A stretch of 64,000 nt of DNA from Streptosporangium sp. NBC_01756 (GCF_035917975.1 NZ_CP109130.1:8556001-8620000); one strand, 5' to 3'; positions 19,745 through 28,561 are shown, counted from the stretch's first letter. Numbers and translations are program-made. Notes: a model not told the origin generated them from the sequence alone.

Positions 19745-20374
19745 TCAGGTGGGCATGTCGGCGTCGACGCGGTAGAGCGCGCTGAAGAGCGGCTGGGTCA
19801 GGGCGGCCATCTCGGCCGGGGAGCGCGGGCATCCGCGCTGGAGCCAGTCGGCGGCCACGCCGATGAGCGCTCCGGCGGTGAACGCGGCCGGAACGTTGTG
19901 CGGGATGTCCGGCGACGGTTCGATGCGGTCCGAGAGGTCGCCGCCGTCGGTGATCTGGCGTATGCGGTTGTAGACGGCCGCGGAGCTACGGCGGCGGATG
20001 TGGTCGGCGACGCGTGCGCTGCCCTGCGGCCCCAGCAGGGCGCGGTAGAGCCCGGCGTGCTCGGCGAGGCTGGCGAAGAACGCCTCCAGCGACTGGGTCG
20101 CGTTCTGCGCGGGGTCCGCCGCGTCGGGGCCGGGGGAGGGCACAGTCTCGATCAAGTCGTCGATCATCGCGGTGCAGGCGGCCTCGGCCAGCTCGTGAAC
20201 GTCCCGGTAGTGGTCATAGAAGGTCGAGCGGCTCACTCCGGCGCGGTCGGCGACGTCGGCAACGCTGATCCGGGACAGGTCCTGCTCCTCGACGAGCTGG
20301 ATCAGCACGCGAGCCAGGGCGGCGTGAGTGCGTCGCACGCGCCGATCGCCGGAGGAAGCGGTGCTGTCTCTCAT
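19745..20374 (-). CDS. TetR-family regulator of the P450 operon
   Basis: A 209-residue TetR protein with HTH VADVADRAGVSRSTFYDHYRD near residue 45 and a variable helical ligand domain. ATG at 20374 follows GAGGGA; an in-frame ATG at 20410 would overlap the operator. It is divergent from the ferredoxin-reductase/P450/ferredoxin genes, with paired palindromic sites between them. It most likely represses both itself and that operon and responds to a hydrophobic P450 substrate (inference). Confidence 0.92.
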   Translation of the reverse strand: MRDSTASSGDRRVRRTHAALARVLIQLVEEQDLSRISVADVADRAGVSRSTFYDHYRDVHELAEAACTAMIDDLIETVPSPGPDAADPAQNATQSLEAFFASLAEHAGLYRALLGPQGSARVADHIRRRSSAAVYNRIRQITDGGDLSDRIEPSPDIPHNVPAAFTAGALIGVAADWLQRGCPRSPAEMAALTQPLFSALYRVDADMPT

Positions 20375-20403
20375 CGTGGCCACATCCCTCAGTTTACCAT
20401 TTA

Positions 20404-20436
20404 CCGACATATGTAGGTTTCCCTACACGTGTAGGG
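20404..20436. promoter_or_regulatory. Double operator in the tetR/P450 intergenic region
   Basis: The perfect 16-bp palindrome CCCTACACGTGTAGGG (20421-20436) and, centred 18 bp upstream, a related copy CCGACATATGTAGG (20404-20417) that matches CCTACACGTGTAGG at 11 of 14 positions. Two TetR dimers could sit on neighbouring DNA turns, as in QacR-like systems. Confidence 0.75.
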
Positions 20437-20525
20437 TAGCCTGAAGGCACGGGACGACCGAAAGGATCACGTGATATGCCGATACGTGTACGCCGGGCCG
20501 CTGCCCTCCACCCGAGCGATGCCTC

Positions 20526-21719
20526 GTGACCTCGCTCGGGAGCATCCTGATCGTCGGGGCGTCGGCTGCCGGTCTGAGTACGGCGGAGGCGCTGCGGCGG
20601 CACGGTTACCAGGGTGGCCTGACGCTGCTGGACGCCGGACCCCATCTTCCCTATGACCGGCCACCGCTGTCGAAGCAGGTCCTGGCCGGTGCCTGGGAGC
20701 CGTCCCGCACCCAGCTCCGCAACGAGGCGCAACTGGATGGGCTGCACGCGGAGTTCGTGCTGGGCGAGCCTGCCGTCGCGCTGGACGCTGCGGCGCGTGC
20801 CGTCACCACCGCCTCGGGCCGTGTGCTGCGTGGTGATGCCCTGGTCGTCGCCACCGGCCTGGCCCCCCGCCGGCTTCCCGGCCAGGACGGGCTGGCCGGC
20901 GTGCACGTGTTGCGCACCCTGGACGACGCGCTCACCTTGCGTACTCATCTGATCGCCGCCGAGCGGCTCGTGGTCGTGGGCGAGGGAGTGCTGGGCGCCG
21001 AGATCGCCGCCACCGCCCGCACCATGGGCCTGGACGTCACCCTCGCCGGAATGGGGCGCACCCTCCTGGGCGACCAAGTCGGTGACGTGATCGGCGCGAT
21101 GCTCGCCCAGACGCACGCCGAGCGCGGAGTCCGGCTGCGGCTCGGCGTCACGGTCGAGGGGCTGACGGGTGCCGACGGACGGGTCACGGGGGTGCGGCTG
21201 GCCGGCGGCGAGCTGCTGTCCGCAGACGCGGTCGTGGTGGCCATCGGTTCCCGCCCGGCGACCGGCTGGCTGCAGGACAGCGGGCTGACCGTGGGTGACG
21301 GGGTGGAGTGCGATTCGCGCTGCCGCGCCGCCGAGGGCGTCTACGCCGTCGGGGACGTGGCCTCCTGGGATCACGAGGGGCTCGGTCGGCGGCTGCGTCT
21401 GGAGAACCGCACCAACGCCACCGAACAGGCACAGGTGGTGGCGGCGAACATCCTGGGCGCCGATCGCCCGTACACGCCGATTCCTTACTTCTGGACCGAC
21501 CAGTACGACGTCAAGATTCAGGCCCACGGCCTGCCGTCGCCGGCGGCCGAGGTGACCATCGCCGAAGGCGACCCGACGCAACACCGCTTCGCCGCCCTCT
21601 ACCGCGAAAACGGCCAGGTCACCGGTGTGATCGGCTGGAACATGGCCAAGCAGGCCCGCCTCCTGCGGCAACAGGCCCTCGGCAGCCGGCAGCCCACCCA
21701 CCCCCTCACCCCCGCGTGA
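20526..21719 (+). CDS. NAD(P)H-dependent ferredoxin reductase (FAD)
   Basis: A 397-residue flavoprotein of the putidaredoxin/rhodocoxin reductase family. It has an FAD dinucleotide motif at the N-terminus (ILIVGASAAGLSTAEALR), the NAD(P) motif VVVGEGVLGAEIAATA near residue 145, and the second FAD contact GVYAVGDVASWDH. It passes electrons from NAD(P)H to the ferredoxin encoded 1.3 kb downstream, which feeds the P450. GTG at 20526 is the first in-frame start; the ribosome site is weak. First gene of a complete three-part monooxygenase operon. Confidence 0.93.
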   Translation: MTSLGSILIVGASAAGLSTAEALRRHGYQGGLTLLDAGPHLPYDRPPLSKQVLAGAWEPSRTQLRNEAQLDGLHAEFVLGEPAVALDAAARAVTTASGRVLRGDALVVATGLAPRRLPGQDGLAGVHVLRTLDDALTLRTHLIAAERLVVVGEGVLGAEIAATARTMGLDVTLAGMGRTLLGDQVGDVIGAMLAQTHAERGVRLRLGVTVEGLTGADGRVTGVRLAGGELLSADAVVVAIGSRPATGWLQDSGLTVGDGVECDSRCRAAEGVYAVGDVASWDHEGLGRRLRLENRTNATEQAQVVAANILGADRPYTPIPYFWTDQYDVKIQAHGLPSPAAEVTIAEGDPTQHRFAALYRENGQVTGVIGWNMAKQARLLRQQALGSRQPTHPLTPA

Positions 21720-21805
21720 CAGCGGCGAGCGGCGCCGGCACGCGACACGAGCCGAGCAGCCGCCTGCTCGCAGGCGAGCGACCATCCACCTAAAGGAGAT
21801 GCCGA

Positions 21806-23017
21806 ATGAGTGTCAACGAGCAGGTCCTGAACTACCCGATCCCCAACGACGCGGCGCTGGAGCCGGCCGCCGAGTGGGCCGAGCTGCGCAGCACGTGCCC
21901 GGTGGCGCACGTGAAACTGCCCAGTGGAGACCAGGCGACGCTGCTGACCCGCTACGAGGACGTCAAGCAGGTGCTCGCCGACCCGCGCTTCACCCGCCAG
22001 CTCACCGCACCCGACGCAGCCCGGCTGTCGGCGGACGGGGGAGGGGTGTTCAGCAGCGACATGGCGCAGATCATCCCGGACGGAGGCGAGGAGCACCAGC
22101 ACTGGCGGCGTCTGGTCGGCAAGTGGTTCACCGCCAAGCGGATGGCCGCCCTGCGGCCCGCGATGGCGGAGATCGCCGAGCGGCTCATCGACGACATGGT
22201 CAAGCGCGGCGCACCCGGTGACCTGAAGGCGGGCCTGGGCTTCCCGCTGCCGGTGTACGTCATCTGCGACATGCTCGGCGTGCCGGCCGCCGACCGGGAC
22301 CGGTTCTCCTACTGGTCCGACACCCTGCTCAACCTCACCCGCTACAGCAAGGCCGAGAGCGACACCGCCCAGGCCGAGTTCTTCGAGTACATGTCCGGTC
22401 ACGTCGCCGCCAAGCGCGCCGAGCGGGGCGAGGACCTGCTGAGTGAGCTGATCGCGGTCGGCGGTCCCGAGGACGGCGGGCTGTCCGACATCCAGATCAT
22501 GGTCACCGGCATCGCGCTCCTGGTGGCCGGGCACGAGACCACCGCCAACATGATCGGCAAGATGGTCTCCATGCTGCTGGCCGACCGCAGCCGGTGGGAG
22601 CGGCTGCTGGCCGACCCGTCGCTGATCCGCACGACGGTGGAGGAGGCGCTGCGGCTCGACGCCAACTCCGGTTTCGGTCTGCCGCGCTACCTGCCCGAGG
22701 AGACCGAGGTCAGCGGCACGACCCTGCCCCGCGGCACCACCGTGGTGTGCAGCATGGCCGCGGCCAACCGTGACGAGAGCGCCTTCGAGGCCGCCGCGGA
22801 GATGGACCTGAGCCGCAGCCCGAACCCGCATCTGTCCTTCGGCGCCGGCGCCCACTCCTGCCTGGGTCAGGCGCTGGCCCGCACCGAGCTGCAGGTCGTG
22901 CTCGAGGTGCTGCTGCGCAAGCTGCCGTCTCTGGAGCTGGCCGTCCCGGTGGAGGAGCTGGAGCGCGTGGAGGGGCTGGCCGTCGGCGGTCTGCGCACGG
23001 TCCCGGTCCGCTGGTGA
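21806..23017 (+). CDS. Cytochrome P450 monooxygenase
   Basis: A 403-residue soluble bacterial P450. The I-helix oxygen-activation motif is AGHETTANM, the K-helix ExxR is EALR, and the haem loop is FGAGAHSCLGQALA with ligand Cys352. AAAGGAGAT precedes the ATG. It looks closest to the CYP105/CYP107-type actinobacterial enzymes, but the family number cannot be fixed by eye. It is encoded between its reductase and its ferredoxin. The substrate is unknown; no biosynthetic core gene lies nearby, so a catabolic or detoxifying role is as likely as tailoring. Confidence 0.97.
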   Translation: MSVNEQVLNYPIPNDAALEPAAEWAELRSTCPVAHVKLPSGDQATLLTRYEDVKQVLADPRFTRQLTAPDAARLSADGGGVFSSDMAQIIPDGGEEHQHWRRLVGKWFTAKRMAALRPAMAEIAERLIDDMVKRGAPGDLKAGLGFPLPVYVICDMLGVPAADRDRFSYWSDTLLNLTRYSKAESDTAQAEFFEYMSGHVAAKRAERGEDLLSELIAVGGPEDGGLSDIQIMVTGIALLVAGHETTANMIGKMVSMLLADRSRWERLLADPSLIRTTVEEALRLDANSGFGLPRYLPEETEVSGTTLPRGTTVVCSMAAANRDESAFEAAAEMDLSRSPNPHLSFGAGAHSCLGQALARTELQVVLEVLLRKLPSLELAVPVEELERVEGLAVGGLRTVPVRW

Positions 23018-23060
23018 CCCGGCACCGCCGAATCCGACGAACAGAGGAGAGGAACCCGAT

Positions 23061-23261
23061 ATGAAAGTCATCGTGGACGAGGTCAAATGCTGCGGTGCCG
23101 GTCAGTGCGTGCTGATCGCTCCGGAGGTGTTCGACCAGCGTGAGGATGACGGCATCGTCATCCTGCTTGAGCCCGAGCCCGGCGCGGACCAGCACACCCT
23201 GGTCCGCGAGGCCGCCGCCGTCTGCCCCGCCGCCGCCATCGAGGTGAGCGAGGAGGCATAA
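23061..23261 (+). CDS. Ferredoxin, single-cluster P450 partner type
   Basis: A 66-residue ferredoxin with one cluster: CCGAGQC near the start and a C-terminal CPAAAI. The middle cluster position has no cysteine, as in 3Fe-4S type ferredoxins of actinobacterial P450 operons. AGAGGAGAGG precedes the ATG. It carries electrons one at a time from the reductase to the P450; the three genes are spaced 86 and 43 bp apart. Confidence 0.95.
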   Translation: MKVIVDEVKCCGAGQCVLIAPEVFDQREDDGIVILLEPEPGADQHTLVREAAAVCPAAAIEVSEEA

Positions 23262-23368
23262 GCCCGAGGCGCGCTCGGCCCCGGTGATGGCCGGCCCTGC
23301 GATGGCCGGCCACCTGGTCGAGCGACGGCCGCCACCAGCGCGGTGACAGTGAGCGTGAGAAGGACGGG

Positions 23369-23482
23369 TATGAGGAATCCGAGGAGTTCGGCCGGGTGAC
23401 CGCCTTCATGCTCTCGCCAGCGGCCTCGCACCTGACGGGAACGATGCTCGCCGTGGATGGGGGTGGATTGCGGGCCCTATAA
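23369..23482 (+). pseudogene. C-terminal relic of a short-chain dehydrogenase/reductase
   Basis: About 37 codons ending at TAA 23480-23482 read YEESEEFGRVTAFM, then SPAASHLTGT and AVDGGG. This is the last helix and strand of SDR enzymes, where a TGT-x-x-VDGG pattern is highly conserved. No Rossmann fold or Tyr-Lys pair lies upstream. It is probably the tail of a former SDR gene cut off by a deletion or insertion between the ferredoxin and SARP genes. Confidence 0.6.
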
Positions 23483-23524
23483 CCATGCCGGCCGATCGGC
23501 GCCGATCGCGTGGGCGAAGCCGAT

Positions 23525-26500
23525 ATGGTGATCACCATGGGGGCTCGCGAGGTGGAGTTCAGAATCCTGGGCCCGTTCGAGGTCGTGATGGACGGGCGGG
23601 CGGTGCGGCTGAGCGGGCAGCGCGCCCGGGCTGTCCTGGCCATGCTCGTGGTGCACCACGGGCAGATGATCACCATCGATCGCCTGGCTGAGGTCTGGGG
23701 CGCCGACCCGCCGTCCACCGTGCGCAACCAGGTGATGACCGCGATAACTACGGTACGCCGCGCGCTGCGGGAGGCCGGCGCCGAGCCGCAGCTCATCGAG
23801 ACCGTGGGTTCCGGCTACCGGCTGCGGGGCGGCCTCATTGACGCCCAGCGAGCAGAACAAGACATCGAGCGAGCCCGGCGGGCGAAGAGGGAAGGACGAC
23901 CGGCTGAGGCGAGCGACCTTCTGAGCCGGGCACTGGCGTGGTGGCGAGGTCCGGTGCTCGCCGATCTGGAGCTGCCGGAGGTGGAAATCTCCGTGAGCCG
24001 GTGGGAGGAGCTGCGGCTGGTCGCCCTCGAAGAGCGGGCCGAACTGGAGTTGGCGCTGGGCCGGCACCGTAACCTGGTCGGCGAGTTGGCGGCGATACTC
24101 GCCGAGCAGCCACTACGGGAACACCTGCGCGGGCTGCTCATGCTGGCCCTCTACCGGTCGGGCCGGCGCTCAGACGCACTGGAGATATACCGCACCGGAC
24201 GGATCCTGCTGGCCGAGGAACTCGGACTCGACCCGGGGCCCGAACTGCGCCAGATCGAGGCGGATATCCTCACCGAGGATCCCGGCCTGAACGTCCCGCC
24301 AGAGCAGCAGGCGCGGCAGGCTCCGGCTCCCGCCGAGCTGCCGCCCGACGTCATGGGCTTCGTAGGGCGTGAGCACGATCTGGCCGCGTTGCAGCGCTGC
24401 GCCGTTCCCGACAGCTCAACCATGGCCACCGTGACGGCCGTTACCGGGGCGGCCGGGGTGGGCAAGACGGCCCTCGCCGTACGTTTTGGCCACCAGATGG
24501 CCGACGAATTCCCAGACGGGCAGCTCTACATTGACCTGCGGGGGCACTCGCTGCATCCGCCGATGGCTCCGCTAGAGGCGCTCACCCGGATGTTGAGGTC
24601 GCTGGGCGTGCCAGCCGAGCAGATCCCCGGCGATGAGGAGACGGCCGCGGGCCTGTACCGGTCATACCTGTCGGGCAGGCAAATACTCGTGCTGCTCGAC
24701 AACGCCCACACAGCCGGTCAAATACGACCGCTGTTACCGGGTGCTCCGGGCTGCCTCACCCTGGTCACCAGCCGGGACACGCTCGCCGGGCTAGCAGCCT
24801 CCCATGGCGTCCGGCGGCTCTCCTTGAGCATGCTTGATCAAGCCGAAAGCCTGAAACTGCTGGGATCGGTGATCGGCACTGAGCGCCTGGCGGCCGAGCA
24901 GGGAGCGGCGGAGGAGATCGTCCGGCTCTGCGCCCGCCTGCCGCTTGCCCTGCGTGTGGCCGCCGCCACCCTGGCCACCCATCCGCACTGGTCCCTGGCC
25001 GACTACGGCACGGCTCTGGCTGCCAGGCGGCTGGACGTACTCCAGATCGACGGCGACTTGGCGGTGCGTGCCGCGTTCAGCCTGTCCTATGCGCGGCTAC
25101 CGCCCCCCGCCCAGCAGCTGTTCCGGCTGCTCGGCCTGGTCCCGGGTCCAGACGTCACGGCCCCGGCCGCCGCGGTCCTGGCCGACATCGACGTGACGCA
25201 CGCTGAGCGGTTGCTGGACCGGCTCGCCGACGCTCACCTTCTCACAGAACACCAGCCGCGCCGCTACGCCTTTCACGACCTGCTACGCCAGTACGCCGAA
25301 GAACTCGCCCGGCAGGAAGACGACCTGGCGAGCCGTCGTGAGGCCGCCGAACGCCTCGGCGTCTGGTACCTGGCCAAAGCCGCCTGGGCAGCCGAGATCG
25401 CCTATCCATCGATCACCCGGCTGCCGGCCATCGAAGCGGTTAGTCGGCGACCCGCTGCACAGGCGCCGGACGAGCACGTCGATGGCTCGCCGGACTGGCG
25501 TAGCGCGGCCGTGCACTGGTTGCAGGACGAGCGTGCGAACCTGGTCGCGACTGCGGTCCATGCGGCTGAGCGCGGGCCGCGGCACCACGCGTGGCTGATC
25601 GCCGATGCCCTGCGCGGCCATCTGTTCCAGCACATCGACATCGCCGACTGCGTCGCTGTCGCCGAGGCGGCCCTGCGCGCCGCCACGGCCGAGGGCCAGT
25701 TGTCCGGCCTGGCGGCGGCGCAGCTCTGCACCGGTGCCGCCGCCCAGTTACGCTCCGACTACGGTCAGGCGCGCGCCGCCTACGCCGCTGCCGCGCGCTA
25801 CAGTGAACGGGCTGGATGGCCTCAAGGCGCCTCCGCCGCCCATAACAACGCCGCCGCCGCCTGCCACGATCAGGGCGAGCTTCAGCCTGCCATCGATCAT
25901 CTCAACGTCGCCCTGCAGATCAACCGCGACATCGGCAATGTCTACGGCGAGACGAGCGCCCTGAGTAATCTGGGTGTCATCTACCTCGAACTCGGTGCCC
26001 TCGGCGAGGCAGAGCGACACCTGCGCAGTGCCGTGGCACTGCACCGGACGCTACGCGACAGCCCTCTGAGCTTCTCGTTGAACGAGCTCGCGACCGTCCG
26101 GCGCCTCCTCGGGCACTTCGACGAGGCCCTGGCCCTGGCCGCCGAGGCGCTCGCACACGATCGCGCAAGCGGCCTGCCTGTGCCTGAGGCTAAAAGCCTC
26201 GCCACCTTGGCGGAGATCCACCGCGACGCGGGCCGTCTCGGCCCTGCCCTCGAGCACGCGATCACGGCGCACGACCTGGCCGAAAGCACCCATCATATCT
26301 ATGCCCTGTGCAACGCCGCAAACGTCCTCGGCACTGTCCGTACGCTGGGCGGACGCTACCGCGAGGCGGTTAACGTGCATCAACGGGCCCTCGAACTCGC
26401 GACGGAGGCGGGCATGCGCTACATGCGAGTCAGGGCCCTGCTCGGGCTCGCCCGCGCGCACCTCGGTACAGGCCGGCGCGACCTGGCGCTCTCTCTCGCC

Positions 26501-26617
26501 GATGAAGCGCTGGAGCTGGCCCGCCCGACGAGCTACCACCTCCAGGAGGGCATCGCACTGGCCATAGTGGCGGAGATCGGCCGGGTGCGGGAACAACGTT
26601 CCGCTCAGTCCTTATGA
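23525..26617 (+). CDS. SARP/AfsR-type regulator: OmpR-like DNA-binding, BTAD, NB-ARC ATPase and TPR domains
   Basis: A large regulator of about 1030 residues. The N-terminal winged helix (FRILGPFEVVMDGRAV through GSGYRL, residues about 10-100) is followed by the BTAD helical domain to about residue 260 (LREHLRGLLMLALYRSGR, then ALEIY). The STAND-type ATPase has Walker A GAAGVGKTALA (Lys314) and a Walker B-like ILVLLDNA. TPR-like helical repeats fill the C-terminal third. This is the AfsR/GlnR-less class that switches on secondary metabolism genes. The start is uncertain: GTG 23510, ATG 23525 and ATG 23537 are all in frame; ATG 23525 has GAAG upstream. No biosynthetic cluster is visible, so its target may be elsewhere. 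Confidence 0.93.
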   Translation: MVITMGAREVEFRILGPFEVVMDGRAVRLSGQRARAVLAMLVVHHGQMITIDRLAEVWGADPPSTVRNQVMTAITTVRRALREAGAEPQLIETVGSGYRLRGGLIDAQRAEQDIERARRAKREGRPAEASDLLSRALAWWRGPVLADLELPEVEISVSRWEELRLVALEERAELELALGRHRNLVGELAAILAEQPLREHLRGLLMLALYRSGRRSDALEIYRTGRILLAEELGLDPGPELRQIEADILTEDPGLNVPPEQQARQAPAPAELPPDVMGFVGREHDLAALQRCAVPDSSTMATVTAVTGAAGVGKTALAVRFGHQMADEFPDGQLYIDLRGHSLHPPMAPLEALTRMLRSLGVPAEQIPGDEETAAGLYRSYLSGRQILVLLDNAHTAGQIRPLLPGAPGCLTLVTSRDTLAGLAASHGVRRLSLSMLDQAESLKLLGSVIGTERLAAEQGAAEEIVRLCARLPLALRVAAATLATHPHWSLADYGTALAARRLDVLQIDGDLAVRAAFSLSYARLPPPAQQLFRLLGLVPGPDVTAPAAAVLADIDVTHAERLLDRLADAHLLTEHQPRRYAFHDLLRQYAEELARQEDDLASRREAAERLGVWYLAKAAWAAEIAYPSITRLPAIEAVSRRPAAQAPDEHVDGSPDWRSAAVHWLQDERANLVATAVHAAERGPRHHAWLIADALRGHLFQHIDIADCVAVAEAALRAATAEGQLSGLAAAQLCTGAAAQLRSDYGQARAAYAAAARYSERAGWPQGASAAHNNAAAACHDQGELQPAIDHLNVALQINRDIGNVYGETSALSNLGVIYLELGALGEAERHLRSAVALHRTLRDSPLSFSLNELATVRRLLGHFDEALALAAEALAHDRASGLPVPEAKSLATLAEIHRDAGRLGPALEHAITAHDLAESTHHIYALCNAANVLGTVRTLGGRYREAVNVHQRALELATEAGMRYMRVRALLGLARAHLGTGRRDLALSLADEALELARPTSYHLQEGIALAIVAEIGRVREQRSAQSL

Positions 26618-26654
26618 AAGTCCTTAGCGGGTTGCTCTTGATGGCTGCATGGTT

Positions 26655-26682
26655 CTATCTTGGAACGGTCGTTCCAAGATAG
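26655..26682. promoter_or_regulatory. 28-bp operator palindrome of the TetR/AhpD operon
   Basis: Twelve-base arms CTATCTTGGAAC and GTTCCAAGATAG around GGTC, perfectly complementary. It ends 12 bases before the tetR start, so the TetR protein probably represses its own operon from here. Confidence 0.8.
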
Positions 26683-26694
26683 GTGGTTGGCAAG

Positions 26695-27306
26695 ATGGCG
26701 GACATCAAGCACTTCGACCCCGAGGCGGCGCTGGACCAGGTGGTGCGCCTGTTCTGGGAGCGTGGGGCCGATACCCCGGGCATCACCGATGTCGTCGGGG
26801 TCACCGGGCTCAGCCGGTCCAGCCTGTACGGGACCTTCGGCGGCAAGGGCACGTTGCAGGTGGCCGTACTGCGCCGTTATCTGGACCGGCAGTCGCGGCC
26901 GGTATTCGACGCGCTGGCCGCCGACACCCGGGGTGTGCCCGCCATCGCCGCCTTCTTCGAGCGGCTGGTGGCCGCACGCTGCACGGGCGAGCACGCCCGT
27001 TGGGGTTGCCTGGTCACCAACACCTACGCCACGAGCGGCCGGGAGTCACCCCAGATCCGGCAGGTGCTGGACGATCACCATGAGGCGCTGCGGACGGCAT
27101 TGCACGCCGCGTTGGAATCAGCGCGTGAGCACGGTCAGCTGCGCCCGGGTCAGGACGTGACGGCGGGTGCCGAGACGCTCGCGCTGCTCGCCTACGGAGT
27201 CAATCTGCGCTCGCGGGCCGGAGCTGAAGCAGCCGGACTGCTGGCCGGTGTGCGCGCCGTCCTGGACGGCTTCACCGAGATCACCACCACAGAGGAGAGA
27301 CGATGA
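26695..27306 (+). CDS. TetR-family regulator
   Basis: A 203-residue TetR protein. The HTH is seen in GITDVVGVTGLSRSSLYGTF, followed by GGKGTLQVAVLRRYL. The C-terminal part resembles the C-terminal domain of the YjdC/AcuR-like group (RWGCLVTNTY). ATG at 26695 is chosen over GTG 26683 because AGGTGG lies 8 bases before it. Its stop overlaps the AhpD-like gene start (ATGA), so the two are co-expressed under the 28-bp palindrome. Confidence 0.92.
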   Translation: MADIKHFDPEAALDQVVRLFWERGADTPGITDVVGVTGLSRSSLYGTFGGKGTLQVAVLRRYLDRQSRPVFDALAADTRGVPAIAAFFERLVAARCTGEHARWGCLVTNTYATSGRESPQIRQVLDDHHEALRTALHAALESAREHGQLRPGQDVTAGAETLALLAYGVNLRSRAGAEAAGLLAGVRAVLDGFTEITTTEERR

Positions 27307-27866
27307 CTCAGTTCCGTGTCTACGACGAGGGCGACGCTCCCGAGGCGGCGCGTCCGATACTGGAGGCGGCCAAGAAGCGCATGGGATTCGTGACCACGCT
27401 CAACGGGGTGATGGCCGAATCGCCCGAACTGCTGGCCGGCTACAACGCTCTGGCCGAGCAGTTCGGCAAGTCCTCCCTGCCCGGTCCGGCCAAGCACGTC
27501 GTGTGGATCACAATCAGCGTCGAAAACGGCTGCGAGTACTGCGTGGCCGCCCACTCCACCCTGGCCCTGCGCGCCCGCGTCCCGGCCGAGGTGGTCGAGG
27601 ATCTGCGCGCCGGCAAGCCGCTGCAGGACGCAGCGCTGGAGGCGGCTCGCCACCTCACCCAGACGATGGTCGCCCAGCGCGGCTGGATCGACGACGCTGA
27701 CGTCGAGGCGTTCCTCGCCGCCGGCTACACCCGCCGCCATGTGCTCGACATCGTGCTCGGCGTCGGCATGAAGACCCTGTCGAACTACACCAACCACATC
27801 GCCCACACGCCGCTGGATCCGGCCTGGCAGGACCAGGAGTGGACTCGCGAGCAGACAGCTCTCTGA
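27303..27866 (+). CDS. AhpD-like/carboxymuconolactone decarboxylase-family peroxidase-type protein
   Basis: A 187-residue all-helical protein with the AhpD active-site pattern: ENGCEYCVAAHS, giving Cys77, Cys80 and His84. That arrangement supports thiol-based peroxidase or disulfide reductase activity rather than lactone decarboxylation. It is translationally coupled to the TetR gene. The operon may respond to an electrophile or peroxide (inference). It ends at a perfect hairpin. Confidence 0.9.
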   Translation: MTQFRVYDEGDAPEAARPILEAAKKRMGFVTTLNGVMAESPELLAGYNALAEQFGKSSLPGPAKHVVWITISVENGCEYCVAAHSTLALRARVPAEVVEDLRAGKPLQDAALEAARHLTQTMVAQRGWIDDADVEAFLAAGYTRRHVLDIVLGVGMKTLSNYTNHIAHTPLDPAWQDQEWTREQTAL

Positions 27867-27884
27867 CGAACTCGCCTCTGGAGC

Positions 27885-27912
27885 CCACGGGGACCCGGCC
27901 GGGTCCCCGTGG
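27885..27912. terminator. 28-bp palindromic hairpin between convergent genes
   Basis: CCACGGGGACCCGG followed directly by its complement CCGGGTCCCCGTGG, 18 bp after the AhpD-like stop. It is symmetric, so it may also stop transcription from the convergent repeat-protein gene. Confidence 0.75.
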
Positions 27913-27983
27913 CCCACGTCGAACAGCTCAGCCCGGTTGGGCGGCGACGCCGATGCTCAGCCGGGCGCGCAGGTTCGGATTCC

Positions 27984-28556
27984 TCAGCTGTCAGTCGTGA
28001 CCGCAGCGTACTGGTACTTCGTGTAGCCGTTCTCGTCCCCGGAGTGCGACCGGCCGGTCATGACATGGTAGGGACTCACCGACGCGGAGTGGTTGCTCTC
28101 CTTCATGTTCGAGCTCCAGATCCGGGCGAGGACGCGCAGCTGCCGCCCCTGCCAGAACAGCGCACCGTACTGGTAGTTCGTGTAGCCGTTCTCGTCCCCC
28201 TTGTGCTGCCTGCCGATGATGATCTCGTTCTCACCGGTTTCGAAGAGCGAACTGCTCTCCTTTCCAGCGGAAACCCAGCTTCGGGGCTCCACGGTGGCCT
28301 GCTCGCCGTTGATGAGGATCCGGCTGCAGTAATACGTCGTGTAGCCGTTCTCGTCCCCGGAATGCTTGCGGCCGGTCATCACCTGGTCGGCAGGACAGGC
28401 GAACCAGGCGCCACTCGACTCTTTCACGGTCGACGTGGTCTGGAGTTGGACTTCGACCGTACTTGCCGTGGCAGCGGACGCAGGAGTTCCGGGTACCAGG
28501 GTCAGGACGGCTGAAGCGGCGGCTGCCATCGCAGCGGGCAGAGCCCTCTTGTACAT
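27984..28556 (-). CDS. Secreted protein of three 53-residue HxGDENGYT repeats, function unknown
   Basis: A 190-residue exported protein. Residues 1-28 are a signal peptide (MYKRALPAAMAAA to ASA). The rest is three tandem repeats with an exact 53-residue period: MTGRKHSGDENGYT at 60, IIGRQHKGDENGYT at 113 and MTGRSHSGDENGYT at 166. Each is followed by Y-x-Y/C and preceded 15 residues earlier by KES. Two cysteines lie only in repeat 1 (Cys54 and Cys77), perhaps forming one disulfide. The acidic HxGDENG loop could bind a cation or sugar, but that is a guess. I do not recognise the family. ATG at 28556 is chosen because the signal peptide begins there. Confidence 0.82.
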   Translation of the reverse strand: MYKRALPAAMAAAASAVLTLVPGTPASAATASTVEVQLQTTSTVKESSGAWFACPADQVMTGRKHSGDENGYTTYYCSRILINGEQATVEPRSWVSAGKESSSLFETGENEIIIGRQHKGDENGYTNYQYGALFWQGRQLRVLARIWSSNMKESNHSASVSPYHVMTGRSHSGDENGYTKYQYAAVTTDS

Positions 28557-28561
28557 GTTCA

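Noticed and set aside
20526-26617. P450 operon plus SARP gene as part of an antibiotic gene cluster
   Set aside because: No polyketide synthase, NRPS, terpene cyclase or RiPP gene lies within the window near them.
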